A stretch of DNA of 64,000 nt from Flavobacteriaceae bacterium (lineage in GTDB: Bacteria; Bacteroidota; Bacteroidia; Flavobacteriales; Flavobacteriaceae). Positions 36,547 through 45,200 of this stretch are shown piece after piece (the stretch's first letter is position 1; every line of letters starts with the position of its first letter). The DNA is taken from contig PBJR01000011.1 in assembly GCA_002721175.1 (NCBI GenBank), positions 12,326 through 76,325 of the forward strand. The letters run 5' to 3'. Both the position numbers and the translations under genes were made by a program. The notes beneath the pieces are model-generated. The model saw only the letters and a list, made by a program, of their open reading frames with translations. It was not told the origin of the DNA and ran no database searches.

Positions 36547-37863
36547 ATGGAACTTAAAGAAAAACTATTGTCCTCCTTCATAGCTTTTGAAAACGAGTAC
36601 TCAAGCGAGAACTTTTTTATTAGTGAGTTGCGTAACGAAGCAATTAAAAATTTTGAAACTACAGGTTTTCCAAGTAAAAAAGATGAAAACTGGAAATACA
36701 CCTCTTTGAAAAAAGTACTAAATAAAGAATTTAGTATTTTCCCCAAAAATGAGCATGTTGTTGAATACAATAAAGTACAACCTTATTTTATCGGCGATAT
36801 TGATAGCTATAAAATTGTGTTTATCGATGGTAAATATGCTTCACACCTCTCACAAACCACTCACGAAGGAATAGACGTATGCTTGATGTCAGCTGCATTA
36901 AGTGAACCCAAATATCAACTGATTATTGAGAATTATTTCAATAAAATTGCTACCCAAAGCGGTTTAAATGCATTAAATACTGCTTTTTGCAAAGAAGGAG
37001 CTTATATTCATATCAAAAAAAATAGAGTTTCTGAGAAACCAATTCAAATTGTTCACCTTTGCACAGGCGAAGACCCAGCACTTCTTTTACAACCTAGAAA
37101 TCTCATAGTAGTTGACGAAAATGCACATGTTAGAATTATAGAACGACACCAAAGTATGACCAAAAACCCCACATTAACAAATAGTGTTACTGAAATTTTT
37201 GCTTCTAAAAGATGTAACATTGATTATTATAAAATTCAAAATGATAAATCTGAAGCTAGCCTTGTTGACAATACATTCATTGCGCAAGATAGTAATAGTG
37301 ATGTCTGCGTTCACACTTTCTGCTTTGGTGGTAAACTTACTAGAAATAACTTAAATTTCTTTCAAAATGGTCAATATATTCAATCTACTCTCAAAGGGAT
37401 AACCATAATTGGAGAAAAGCAACATGTAGATCACAGTACTCTTGTTCATCACTTGCAACCCAATTGTGAGAGTCATCAGGACTACAAAGGAATTTTCAGC
37501 GATAATTCGGTTGGAGTTTTTAATGGTAAAGTAATTGTAGAAAAAGAAGCTCAAAAAACAAATGCTTTTCAGGCTAATAATAATTTGTTAGTAAACGACA
37601 AAGCTACCATCAATACCAAACCTCAATTAGAAATATTCGCTGATGATGTTAAATGTTCGCATGGCTGTACAATTGGCCAATTAGATAAAAATGCAATGTT
37701 TTATCTAAAAACACGTGGAATACCTGAAAAAGAAGCGAAAGCCCTATTAATGTACGCTTTTGCAAATAATGTTCTTGAAAGTGTTAAAATACCACAGCTA
37801 AATAAACGAATTAATGAGATCATTGCAGACAAACTAGGAGTTAAAATTGGATTTGATTTATAA
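36547..37863 (+). CDS. sufD: Fe-S cluster assembly protein SufD
   Basis: SufD pairs with SufB on the SufC dimer and helps iron entry. The 438-residue protein has the N-terminal motif FPSKKDENWKYTSLKK (about 40-55), typical of SufD, and the C-terminal beta-helix with DDVKCSHGCTIGQLDKNAMF near 370-389. That segment includes the conserved Cys-His pair and the family's characteristic ending RGIPEKEAKALLMYAFA. Its stop codon overlaps the sufS ATG by one base. Confidence 0.96.
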   Translation: MELKEKLLSSFIAFENEYSSENFFISELRNEAIKNFETTGFPSKKDENWKYTSLKKVLNKEFSIFPKNEHVVEYNKVQPYFIGDIDSYKIVFIDGKYASHLSQTTHEGIDVCLMSAALSEPKYQLIIENYFNKIATQSGLNALNTAFCKEGAYIHIKKNRVSEKPIQIVHLCTGEDPALLLQPRNLIVVDENAHVRIIERHQSMTKNPTLTNSVTEIFASKRCNIDYYKIQNDKSEASLVDNTFIAQDSNSDVCVHTFCFGGKLTRNNLNFFQNGQYIQSTLKGITIIGEKQHVDHSTLVHHLQPNCESHQDYKGIFSDNSVGVFNGKVIVEKEAQKTNAFQANNNLLVNDKATINTKPQLEIFADDVKCSHGCTIGQLDKNAMFYLKTRGIPEKEAKALLMYAFANNVLESVKIPQLNKRINEIIADKLGVKIGFDL

Positions 37864-39101
37864 TGAAAAGTATTGAGTTTAAAAGTAGTATAAACGTAAG
37901 AAAAGTTCGAGAGGATTTCCCTATACTAAGCAGAAAAATTAATAATCACCCACTGATTTACTTTGACAATGCTGCAACTTCTCAAACACCCCAACAAGTG
38001 ATCGATGTAATTAGCGATTACTATTCTCTCTACAATGCCAACATCCACAGGGGTGTTCATAAGTTGAGCCAGGAAGCAACAGATAAATACGAAGCTTCAA
38101 GAAAAAAAATACAAAATCATTTCAATGCCAAACATCCACATGAGGTTATTTTCACTTCTGGAGCTACACACAGCATAAATATTGTTGCACATGGATTTAC
38201 TGAAATTTTAAAAAAAGGAGAAATAATTTTGGTGTCAGCTATGGAACATCATAGTAATATTGTCCCATGGCAAATGCTTTGTGAAAAAACAGGTGCTGTC
38301 TTAAAAGTCATTCCAATGAATAATGAGGGTGAATTAAACATGGCCAAATTTGAAACACTATTAAAATTAAACCCAAAACTAGTTTTTGTGAATCATATTT
38401 CTAATGCACTAGGCACTATCAATCCTATTGAAAAAATAATTGAAAAATCCCACGAGGTTGGTGCAGCTGTTCTTATTGATGGGGCACAAGCTTGTCCTCA
38501 CATAAAATCAGATTTTCAAAAATTAGATGTTGATTTTTATGTAACCTCAGCTCATAAAATGTGTGGCCCGACTGGTGTAGGTATTCTCTACGCAAAAGAG
38601 AAATGGTTAAACAAACTTCCACCTTTTCAAGGGGGCGGAGAAATGATTTCAGAAGTGACTTTTGATAAAACTTCTTATGCTGAACTCCCTCACAAATTTG
38701 AAGCTGGTACACCCAATATTTGTGGCGGAATTGCTTTTGGGGCGGCAATAGATTACCTAAATGAAATTGGATTTGATAATATTACGTCATACGAAAATGA
38801 ACTTCTGCAATATGCTACAGAAAAATTATTAAAGATCGATGGGCTTAGAATTTATGGCCCTTCAAAAAATAAAACCTCGGTGATTTCATTTAATATTGAT
38901 GGCATTCATGCATATGACCTGGGCTCAATTATTGATAAACTTGGGATAGCTATCAGAACTGGCCAACATTGCGCCCAGCCAATCATGGATTTTTACGGGG
39001 TCTCTGGAACAGCTAGGGTTTCTTTTTCATTTTACAATACTAAAGAAGAAATCGATCACTTAATTGTGGCCATTAACAAGGCTGTGTTAATGCTAAAATA
39101 A
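37863..39101 (+). CDS. sufS: Cysteine desulfurase SufS
   Basis: SufS is the PLP enzyme that takes sulfur from cysteine as a persulfide for cluster assembly. The 412-residue group-II enzyme has the PLP-binding Lys in TSAHKMCGPTGVG (near 231), the AMEHHSNIVPWQ segment near 127-138, the active-site loop RTGQHCAQP with Cys near 369, and the RGVHKLSQEAT stretch near 61. It is coupled to sufD by a one-base overlap. The SufE partner gene follows after one lipoprotein gene. Confidence 0.97.
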   Translation: MKSIEFKSSINVRKVREDFPILSRKINNHPLIYFDNAATSQTPQQVIDVISDYYSLYNANIHRGVHKLSQEATDKYEASRKKIQNHFNAKHPHEVIFTSGATHSINIVAHGFTEILKKGEIILVSAMEHHSNIVPWQMLCEKTGAVLKVIPMNNEGELNMAKFETLLKLNPKLVFVNHISNALGTINPIEKIIEKSHEVGAAVLIDGAQACPHIKSDFQKLDVDFYVTSAHKMCGPTGVGILYAKEKWLNKLPPFQGGGEMISEVTFDKTSYAELPHKFEAGTPNICGGIAFGAAIDYLNEIGFDNITSYENELLQYATEKLLKIDGLRIYGPSKNKTSVISFNIDGIHAYDLGSIIDKLGIAIRTGQHCAQPIMDFYGVSGTARVSFSFYNTKEEIDHLIVAINKAVLMLK

Positions 39102-39120
39102 AATATGTAATTATAATAGC

Positions 39121-39588
39121 ATGAAAACTGTTATTCCTATTATTTGTTTGATAATATTATCAAGCGCCGGTTGCCAATCAAAAAAAATAATTGTTCAAGA
39201 AAATTTTAGGGATTTAAAAAATGTTGAATTTATTTACAAAAAATATAGTCGTGGTTTCTACAACGAAATTAGCATAAATAAAAATAGAATAAGAACCTAT
39301 TTGAATTATGAGAAAAATAAATTTAAAGATTTAAATATCAACCCCCTACAATGGCAAAAGTGCCTATCCCTTGCTAACGAAATAGACCTTAACAAAGTAA
39401 ACGAAATCAAAGACATATCGAATGATAGATACTCTGACAAAGTTCATTATGGAAAACTCATCATTCAATTTAAGAAAAAGCAATTTGGTTCAATAACAGA
39501 CTTTGATCACGGAAACCCTCCAAAAGAAATAGCTCGTTTAACTAACTATTTATTATATTTAACTAGTCTTGATCCCGATCAAAATTGA
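39121..39588 (+). CDS. Small lipoprotein of unknown function inside the suf operon
   Basis: I do not recognise a named family. The 155-residue product has a lipoprotein signal peptide with lipobox SAGC and acceptor Cys18, so it is exported and lipid-anchored; the following QSKKI lacks an acidic surface-export signal, which favours the periplasmic face. The mature part is basic, with a pattern KKYSRGFYNEISINKNRIRT near 43-62, an expected W at 76, and a DHGNPPKEIARLTNYLL stretch near 127-143, which I recall in uncharacterised Bacteroidota proteins. It sits 19 bases after sufS and 22 before sufE on the same strand, so it is probably cotranscribed with cytosolic Fe-S assembly genes although its own product is exported. 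Confidence 0.72.
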   Translation: MKTVIPIICLIILSSAGCQSKKIIVQENFRDLKNVEFIYKKYSRGFYNEISINKNRIRTYLNYEKNKFKDLNINPLQWQKCLSLANEIDLNKVNEIKDISNDRYSDKVHYGKLIIQFKKKQFGSITDFDHGNPPKEIARLTNYLLYLTSLDPDQN

Positions 39589-39610
39589 TTATGATTTGTA
39601 TTTTTGCATT

Positions 39611-40036
39611 ATGAATATAAAAGACATACAACATCAAATTATTGAAGAGTTTTCTATGTTTGACAACTGGATGGAACGCTACGAATATATGATTGAACTT
39701 GGAAAGTCGCTTCCAATTATTGATAAAAAACATAAAACCGAAGACAACATCATAAAAGGATGTCAAAGTAAAGTTTGGATGCATGCAGATTGTAACAATA
39801 ACAAAATCAAATTTACAGCTGACAGCGAGGCTATTATTACAAAAGGAATCATAGCTATTTTAATAAGAGTTTTTTCAAATCAAAGCCCGTCGGAAATTAT
39901 TAACTCTAACACCAATTTTATCGATAAAATTGGGCTGAAAGATCACTTATCTCCTACACGAGCTAATGGACTTCAAAGTATGGTTAAACAAATTAAATTA
40001 TATGCTATTGCATATCAAACTAAACAACAAATATGA
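39611..40036 (+). CDS. sufE: Sulfur acceptor protein SufE
   Basis: SufE accepts persulfide sulfur from SufS and hands it to SufB. I chose the ATG at 39611 (MNIKDIQHQIIEEF); the 14 extra residues available upstream do not resemble the family. The 141-residue product has the conserved KGCQSKVW motif with the catalytic Cys at residue 51, the same position as in E. coli SufE, and the C-terminal LSPTRANGLQSMV block near 114-126. Its stop overlaps the next start by four bases. Confidence 0.96.
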   Translation: MNIKDIQHQIIEEFSMFDNWMERYEYMIELGKSLPIIDKKHKTEDNIIKGCQSKVWMHADCNNNKIKFTADSEAIITKGIIAILIRVFSNQSPSEIINSNTNFIDKIGLKDHLSPTRANGLQSMVKQIKLYAIAYQTKQQI

Positions 40037-40359
40037 ATAATAAAGACATTGATGTAAGTGCATTAGGTGAAAAAATAGTTGGCGTTTTAAAAACAATCTT
40101 TGACCCTGAAATTCCTGTAGATATTTATGAGTTGGGATTAATTTACGATGTATTTGTCAATGAAGATTTTGAGGTGAAAATTCTCATGACCCTCACCTCC
40201 CCAAACTGCCCTGTTGCAGAAACTTTACCCCTAGAGGTAGAGGAGAAAGTAAAATCTATAGATGAAGTGAAAAACGCAGAAGTTGAAATTACTTTTGACC
40301 CCCCTTGGACCAAAGATATTATGAGTGAAGAGGCCAAATTGGAACTAGGAATGCTTTAG
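40033..40359 (+). CDS. DUF59/MIP18-family Fe-S assembly factor (SufT-like)
   Basis: DUF59 proteins such as SufT assist maturation or delivery of Fe-S clusters. The 108-residue protein has the family pattern DPEIPVDIYELGLIYDV near 23-39, TLTSPNCPVAETLP near 54-67 with the conserved Cys, and VEITFDPPWTKDIMSEEAK near 85-103. It overlaps the sufE stop by four bases and is followed after four bases by the DUF2480 gene. Its place in the suf operon supports a Fe-S role. Confidence 0.92.
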   Translation: MNNKDIDVSALGEKIVGVLKTIFDPEIPVDIYELGLIYDVFVNEDFEVKILMTLTSPNCPVAETLPLEVEEKVKSIDEVKNAEVEITFDPPWTKDIMSEEAKLELGML

Positions 40360-40363
40360 CTTG

Positions 40364-40879
40364 ATGAGTAAAGAAATTATCAATAGAGTAGCAAAAAGTA
40401 ACTTAATCACTATCAATCTTGAAGATTATTATCCTCAAGGACAGAGAACTCATCTGGATATAAAAGATTGGCTAGATCAAGAGCTTGTTTTAAAAGAAAA
40501 TGAATTTCGTGAAGAATTAAAATCCTTTGATTGGAGTCAATACAAAAATCATTTTGTTGCTTTGCACTGCAGTAGTAATGCCATCATTCCGGCATGGGCC
40601 TACCTATTAATCCAAACACATCTTCATGGAATTGCCAAAAAGGTTGTTGTTGGGTCAATAGAAACTTTGGAGAGTATTATTTATGACTATACCATTGAAA
40701 ACCTCGATCTTGATTATTGCAAAAATAAACCAGTCATAGTGAAAGGTTGCTCTGACAAAATGGTCCCACAAAATGCATACGTAAAATTAGTAAATAAACT
40801 ACAGCCAATTGCCAAATCAATCATGTATGGTGAGGCCTGCTCATCTGTTCCACTTTATAAAAAAAGAAAAGAGCTATAA
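40364..40879 (+). CDS. DUF2480 family protein, last gene of the suf operon
   Basis: The 171-residue product resembles the DUF2480 family, which in Flavobacteriaceae commonly ends the suf operon; the function is not known. It has no signal peptide. Visible features are the opening IINRVAKSNLITINLEDYYP (about 4-23), a HCSSNAIIPAWAYLLI stretch near 66-81 and KGCSDKMVPQNAYVKL near 125-140, each containing a Cys. The ATG at 40364 was preferred to the overlapping TTG at 40361. An accessory role in Fe-S assembly is inferred only from linkage. Confidence 0.82.
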   Translation: MSKEIINRVAKSNLITINLEDYYPQGQRTHLDIKDWLDQELVLKENEFREELKSFDWSQYKNHFVALHCSSNAIIPAWAYLLIQTHLHGIAKKVVVGSIETLESIIYDYTIENLDLDYCKNKPVIVKGCSDKMVPQNAYVKLVNKLQPIAKSIMYGEACSSVPLYKKRKEL

Positions 40880-40889
40880 AATTTTTAAT

Positions 40890-40908
40890 AACTTCTGAAG
40901 TTTTTTTT
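40890..40908 (+). terminator. Weak terminator at the end of the suf operon
   Basis: A short hairpin (AACTT, loop CTG, AAGTT) runs into eight T, 10 bases after the DUF2480 stop and just inside the convergent hflX end. The stem is AT-rich and short, so termination may be partial. Confidence 0.35.
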
Positions 40909-42109
40909 AATCATAATCTGGATATAAAAAATGATTATAAGGAAAACGTGAGACATGAATTTTACGCACCTCAGAATAAATATATTTTTTAAAAGACTCC
41001 ATATTTTGTTTGTTAAGTGCAGAAATAAATAAGGTTTTTTTTCCTAGTTTTGACATCCATGTATCTTCCCATTCTTTCAGCGAGTAATTGGATTTCGTTC
41101 TTTGTTTTGTAAGATCAATTTCGTCATATGGCTCAGGCTCATATGCATCGATTTTATTGAATACCATCACAGTAGGTTTATCAATAACCTTAATTTCTTC
41201 CAAGATCTTGTTTACAGATTCTACATGATCTTCAAAACTTGGATGGGAAATATCTACCACATGAACTAAAATATCAGATTCTCTGACTTCATCCAAAGTA
41301 CTCTTGAATGACTCCACAAGCTGAGTTGGTAATTTTCTTATAAACCCAACAGTGTCACTTATCAAAAAGGGGAGGTTTTTGATAACCACTTTTCTCACAG
41401 TAGTATCCAAAGTAGCAAATAACTTATCCTCAGCAAAAACCTTTGATTTACTAATTACATTCATTAATGTTGATTTTCCAACATTAGTATATCCAACTAA
41501 TGAAAGTCTAACAAGGGTACCTCTATTACCTCTTTGGACAGACATTTGCCTATCAATTTTTAAAATTTTTTTCTTAAGCAAGCTTATTTTTTCACGTACA
41601 ATTCGTCGATCTGTTTCAATCTCAGTTTCACCTGGTCCTCGCATTCCAATTCCACCTTTTTGGCGCTCCAAATGAGTCCACATACCTCTCAAACGAGGCA
41701 ATAAATATTGGCATTGAGCCAACTCTACTTGGGTTCTTGCATAGCTTGTCTTGGCACGCTGAGCAAAAATATCCAAAATTAAATTTGTTCGATCCAATAC
41801 TTTACAATTCAAAATTTTACTCAAATTACGCTCTTGCGTTGCGGAAAGTTCATCATCAAAGATTGCTGTACCTACACCAAAATCCTTAATAAATTTTTGA
41901 ATCTCCACAAGCTTACCGCTTCCAATAAAAGTTGTAGTATTGGGCATCTCCATTTTTTGGGTAAATCTTTTTATTACTTCACCTCCAGCTGTATATGTTA
42001 GAAATTCCAATTCATCTAAATATTCCTTAGATTTTTCCTCACGCTGAGTCTTATTGATTATTCCTACCAGAACAACCTTTTCGAAATCTACCTTTTTTTT
42101 CTCAAGCAT
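40907..42109 (-). CDS. hflX: Ribosome-associated GTPase HflX
   Basis: HflX is a GTPase that splits stalled 70S ribosomes, especially under heat stress. I chose the ATG at 42109 (MLEKKKVDFEKVVLVG); two earlier in-frame ATGs add seven residues at most. The 400-residue protein has the HflX N-terminal domain (FIGSGKLVEI near 63), the RGPGETEIETDRR motif near 163, the P-loop GYTNVGKST near 208, DTVGFIRKLP near 253 (G3) and FNKID near 321 (G4). It is the only gene between the suf operon and the T9SS cargo operon; it diverges from the latter. Confidence 0.95.
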   Translation of the reverse strand: MLEKKKVDFEKVVLVGIINKTQREEKSKEYLDELEFLTYTAGGEVIKRFTQKMEMPNTTTFIGSGKLVEIQKFIKDFGVGTAIFDDELSATQERNLSKILNCKVLDRTNLILDIFAQRAKTSYARTQVELAQCQYLLPRLRGMWTHLERQKGGIGMRGPGETEIETDRRIVREKISLLKKKILKIDRQMSVQRGNRGTLVRLSLVGYTNVGKSTLMNVISKSKVFAEDKLFATLDTTVRKVVIKNLPFLISDTVGFIRKLPTQLVESFKSTLDEVRESDILVHVVDISHPSFEDHVESVNKILEEIKVIDKPTVMVFNKIDAYEPEPYDEIDLTKQRTKSNYSLKEWEDTWMSKLGKKTLFISALNKQNMESFKKYIYSEVRKIHVSRFPYNHFLYPDYD

Positions 42110-42177
42110 AACCATTGCAAAATTACACATAAATGTAACCTAGAATTATATTATATTCAATTGATATTGTATTAGTT

Positions 42178-42209
42178 ATGTATTTCATCGAAAAAAAATG
42201 TATTTCATC
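42178..42209. repeat. Two 12-bp direct repeats, 20-bp period, upstream of the T9SS cargo operon
   Basis: The 12-mer ATGTATTTCATC occurs at 42178-42189 and again at 42198-42209, so the copies start exactly 20 bases apart, about two turns of the helix. They are separated by GAAAAAAA. They lie 3 bases upstream of a TTTG box and 74 bases upstream of the operon's first ATG. This looks like a binding site for a dimeric activator, but no protein is identified. Confidence 0.55.
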
Positions 42210-42211
42210 AA

Positions 42212-42249
42212 TTTGTTACAGCACTAATAAATAAACTGTTATGTTTTTG
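42212..42249 (+). promoter_or_regulatory. Possible promoter of the T9SS cargo operon
   Basis: TTTG at 42212-42215 is followed by TATGTTTTTG at 42240-42249. The downstream box resembles TANNTTTG with two extra T. A start near 42256 would leave a leader of about 27 bases before the ATG at 42283. Confidence 0.35.
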
Positions 42250-42282
42250 TTAAATTCATAGCTTAAATTAACCAACAATACG

Positions 42283-45200
42283 ATGAAAAATATTACCACT
42301 GCACTTCTGTGCCTACTTTTCTCAACTTATTCTTTTGGGCAAATTTTGAACGAACCCGCATCATGGCCCAATGCGTCTTGGACAATTACTGGAACATATA
42401 ATGCCGGGGGACTTCTATCCAATCCCACTACCGATGGTAGTAATTTAACATGGGATGATGACGGTGCTGGAAGCGCTTCAGACGATGACATTCAGGTGAC
42501 CTCCCCTGTTATTGATTTGACAGCAGCTTATAATGGTGGTGAAACGTGGATTACAGTCATTGGAGAATATGTTTATAACGAACTTGGTGGTGATATTTTA
42601 TTAATTGAAACTTACGACGCAGATGCTATGAGTTGGTCTGCTTTACAAACATTTACTGAAAATTCTACTTCGACTTTAGATTATGAAGTCTGTGCATCGA
42701 CAGAAGCCTATCAGACTCCAATACTAGATATTTCAGGATTTACTCCTACACAACTTTCTGGTTTTCAGTATCGAATTTCATATGATGATGTCGATGGATG
42801 GATGTGGGGTTGGTGTTTAACATCTCCCACAATCACTTCAGCAGCTCCACCCACATGTTTAGTACCATCCGACCTTTCTGCCTCTGCAGCATCCTCATCT
42901 GCGGTGATTAACTGGACTGCCAATAATGGAGAAATTCAATGGGAGTACTCACTTCAACCAGCTGGTACAGGTTTGCCAAGTGGAAGTGGTACTACCACAA
43001 CTGATAACCCATTGACCCTAAGTGGTTTAACAGCAAATACATCTTATGAAATTTATATAAGAGCAGTATGTGATGGTGGAGACCTCAGTGATTGGGTTGG
43101 CCCTTTGAATTTCACCACGCAATGTGACGAGATATCAACAATCCCCTACTTTGAAGGATTTAATTCAGATTCAGCCACTCAAAATTGTTGGACAGTGTTG
43201 AACGAAAATGGTGACGGTGATCAATGGAATATGGACTACACGTTCAACTCATTTGAAGGAGATGAAGTAGCTGCAATGTATACTGACTTTAATAGCGGTA
43301 ATAATGATGATTGGTTAATATCCCCAGGGCTAGTATTGACTGGAAATGAAAGATTAAAGTTTCATCAAAGGGTTCAATCTAGCTTTGAGCCTAACGATTT
43401 TGAAGTTCTGTTATCTACTACTGGTATTGGTACAACAGCTTTTACTAATGTCTTATTACCATTAGCAGAATATGATAATACTGAGTACATTGAATATATT
43501 ATTGATTTATCGGCCTATTCGGGAACCGTAAATATAGCCTTTCACGTTCCTGGCGGTGGTCTAGACGGATGGAGATTATATATAGATAATTTTATTGTTG
43601 AACCTATTCCAACTTGTCCAGAACCAACAGATTTAGATGCTACAATGCTATCATTTACTGAAGCAGTGCTCAGCTGGATAGGAAATGATTCCGCTCAATC
43701 TTATGAAGTTGTTGTTCAGGCACCAGGTTCAGGTTTCCCAACAGTGGCAGGAAATGTTACTGATGATACTAGTCTTAACTACACTGGATTAACGCCTGAC
43801 ACAAACTATGAGTTCTATGTTCGCACTTTCTGTGGTACTGCGGATGGATACAGTAGCTGGGCAGGACCCTTCCTATTTTATTCAGGCTATTGCCCGTCAG
43901 TTCCAACTAGCAACGATGGACAAGGAATCACCCAAGTTGTTTTGGGAGGTACTACCTTTGCTTCTGCTGGTGATGTTACTTACGAGGATTTTACTACTCC
44001 AACTGTAGATTTAAGCCAGTCAGTGACAGCAGAGCTTTATATTACATTTGCAACAGGCTGGACATACAATACCAACGTTTGGATAGATTTCAATAATGAT
44101 TTAGTATACGATAACGATACGGAATTATTTTACCAAGGCGAGTCATTAGTGAACAATCCAACAACTCTAGATGCGTCCTTTGTCATCCCAGGTGACGTTC
44201 CATTAGGAGTTTATAATATGAGAATTGGAACAGCTGACTCTGGCCAGTTCAATCCTGATCCATGTTATAATGGTTCTTGGGGTGTTACTATTGATATGAC
44301 TATTAATATAATCGAAGCCCCATCGTGTGTACCTCCATCTGGGCTAACTGCTGAGAATATCACTGGGACATCAGCTGATCTAAGCTGGACGGGCGATGAT
44401 ACAAATGTGTCATGGGAATATGTTCTTCAATTAAATGGAGAGCCTGCACCAACTGGAAGTGGAACAGCTACAGCAACAACAAGTTTCCAAGCAACTGATC
44501 TTGATTATTTAACAACATACGATTTGTATGTCATGGCGCTTTGTGGTGATACATTTGGAAATAGCAATTGGATAGGTCCCTTCTCTTTCACAACAACCCA
44601 ACAGATATACTATGATATTGAATGTGAAATTGGAAGTACGCCAACAGTTATTGACTACTGCTATACTGATAACGATTCAACCTTCTGGGTATTTACTTCA
44701 GATAATGGATTCCCACTTGAGCTAACATTTAATGCAGGTACAATGAGCACGTTTGGAGACAATATTTTGGTATATGATGGTGTCGATAATACAGGAACAT
44801 TATTATTTGACTTAAGTGCTAACAACTCAGGAGGTGATCTTTCTGGCGTTGTAGTTGAATCTAGCTCAGACTCAATATATGTTCAAATAGTTTCAAGTGC
44901 TTTTACAAGCTGTGAGACCTCGTCATTCTTGGAAGAAATAAACTTTGAAGTTATATGTAAGACATGTATTACACAATCTGTTGATTTTGAAGTTATTGGA
45001 AGTTGTGAACCAGATCAAGAGTTTTTGATTGAAGCAACAGTAACAGATATGGGAGATGCATTAGGTATCGAATTATCAGACGGCCTCGGAGTAACACAAA
45101 CTGTTTCCTCCACTGGAGTTGTTACTTTTGGACCTTATAATGCGAATGACGAAATTACTATCTCAACAGTCAATGTGGATGATCCAAGTTGTGCTCTTGA

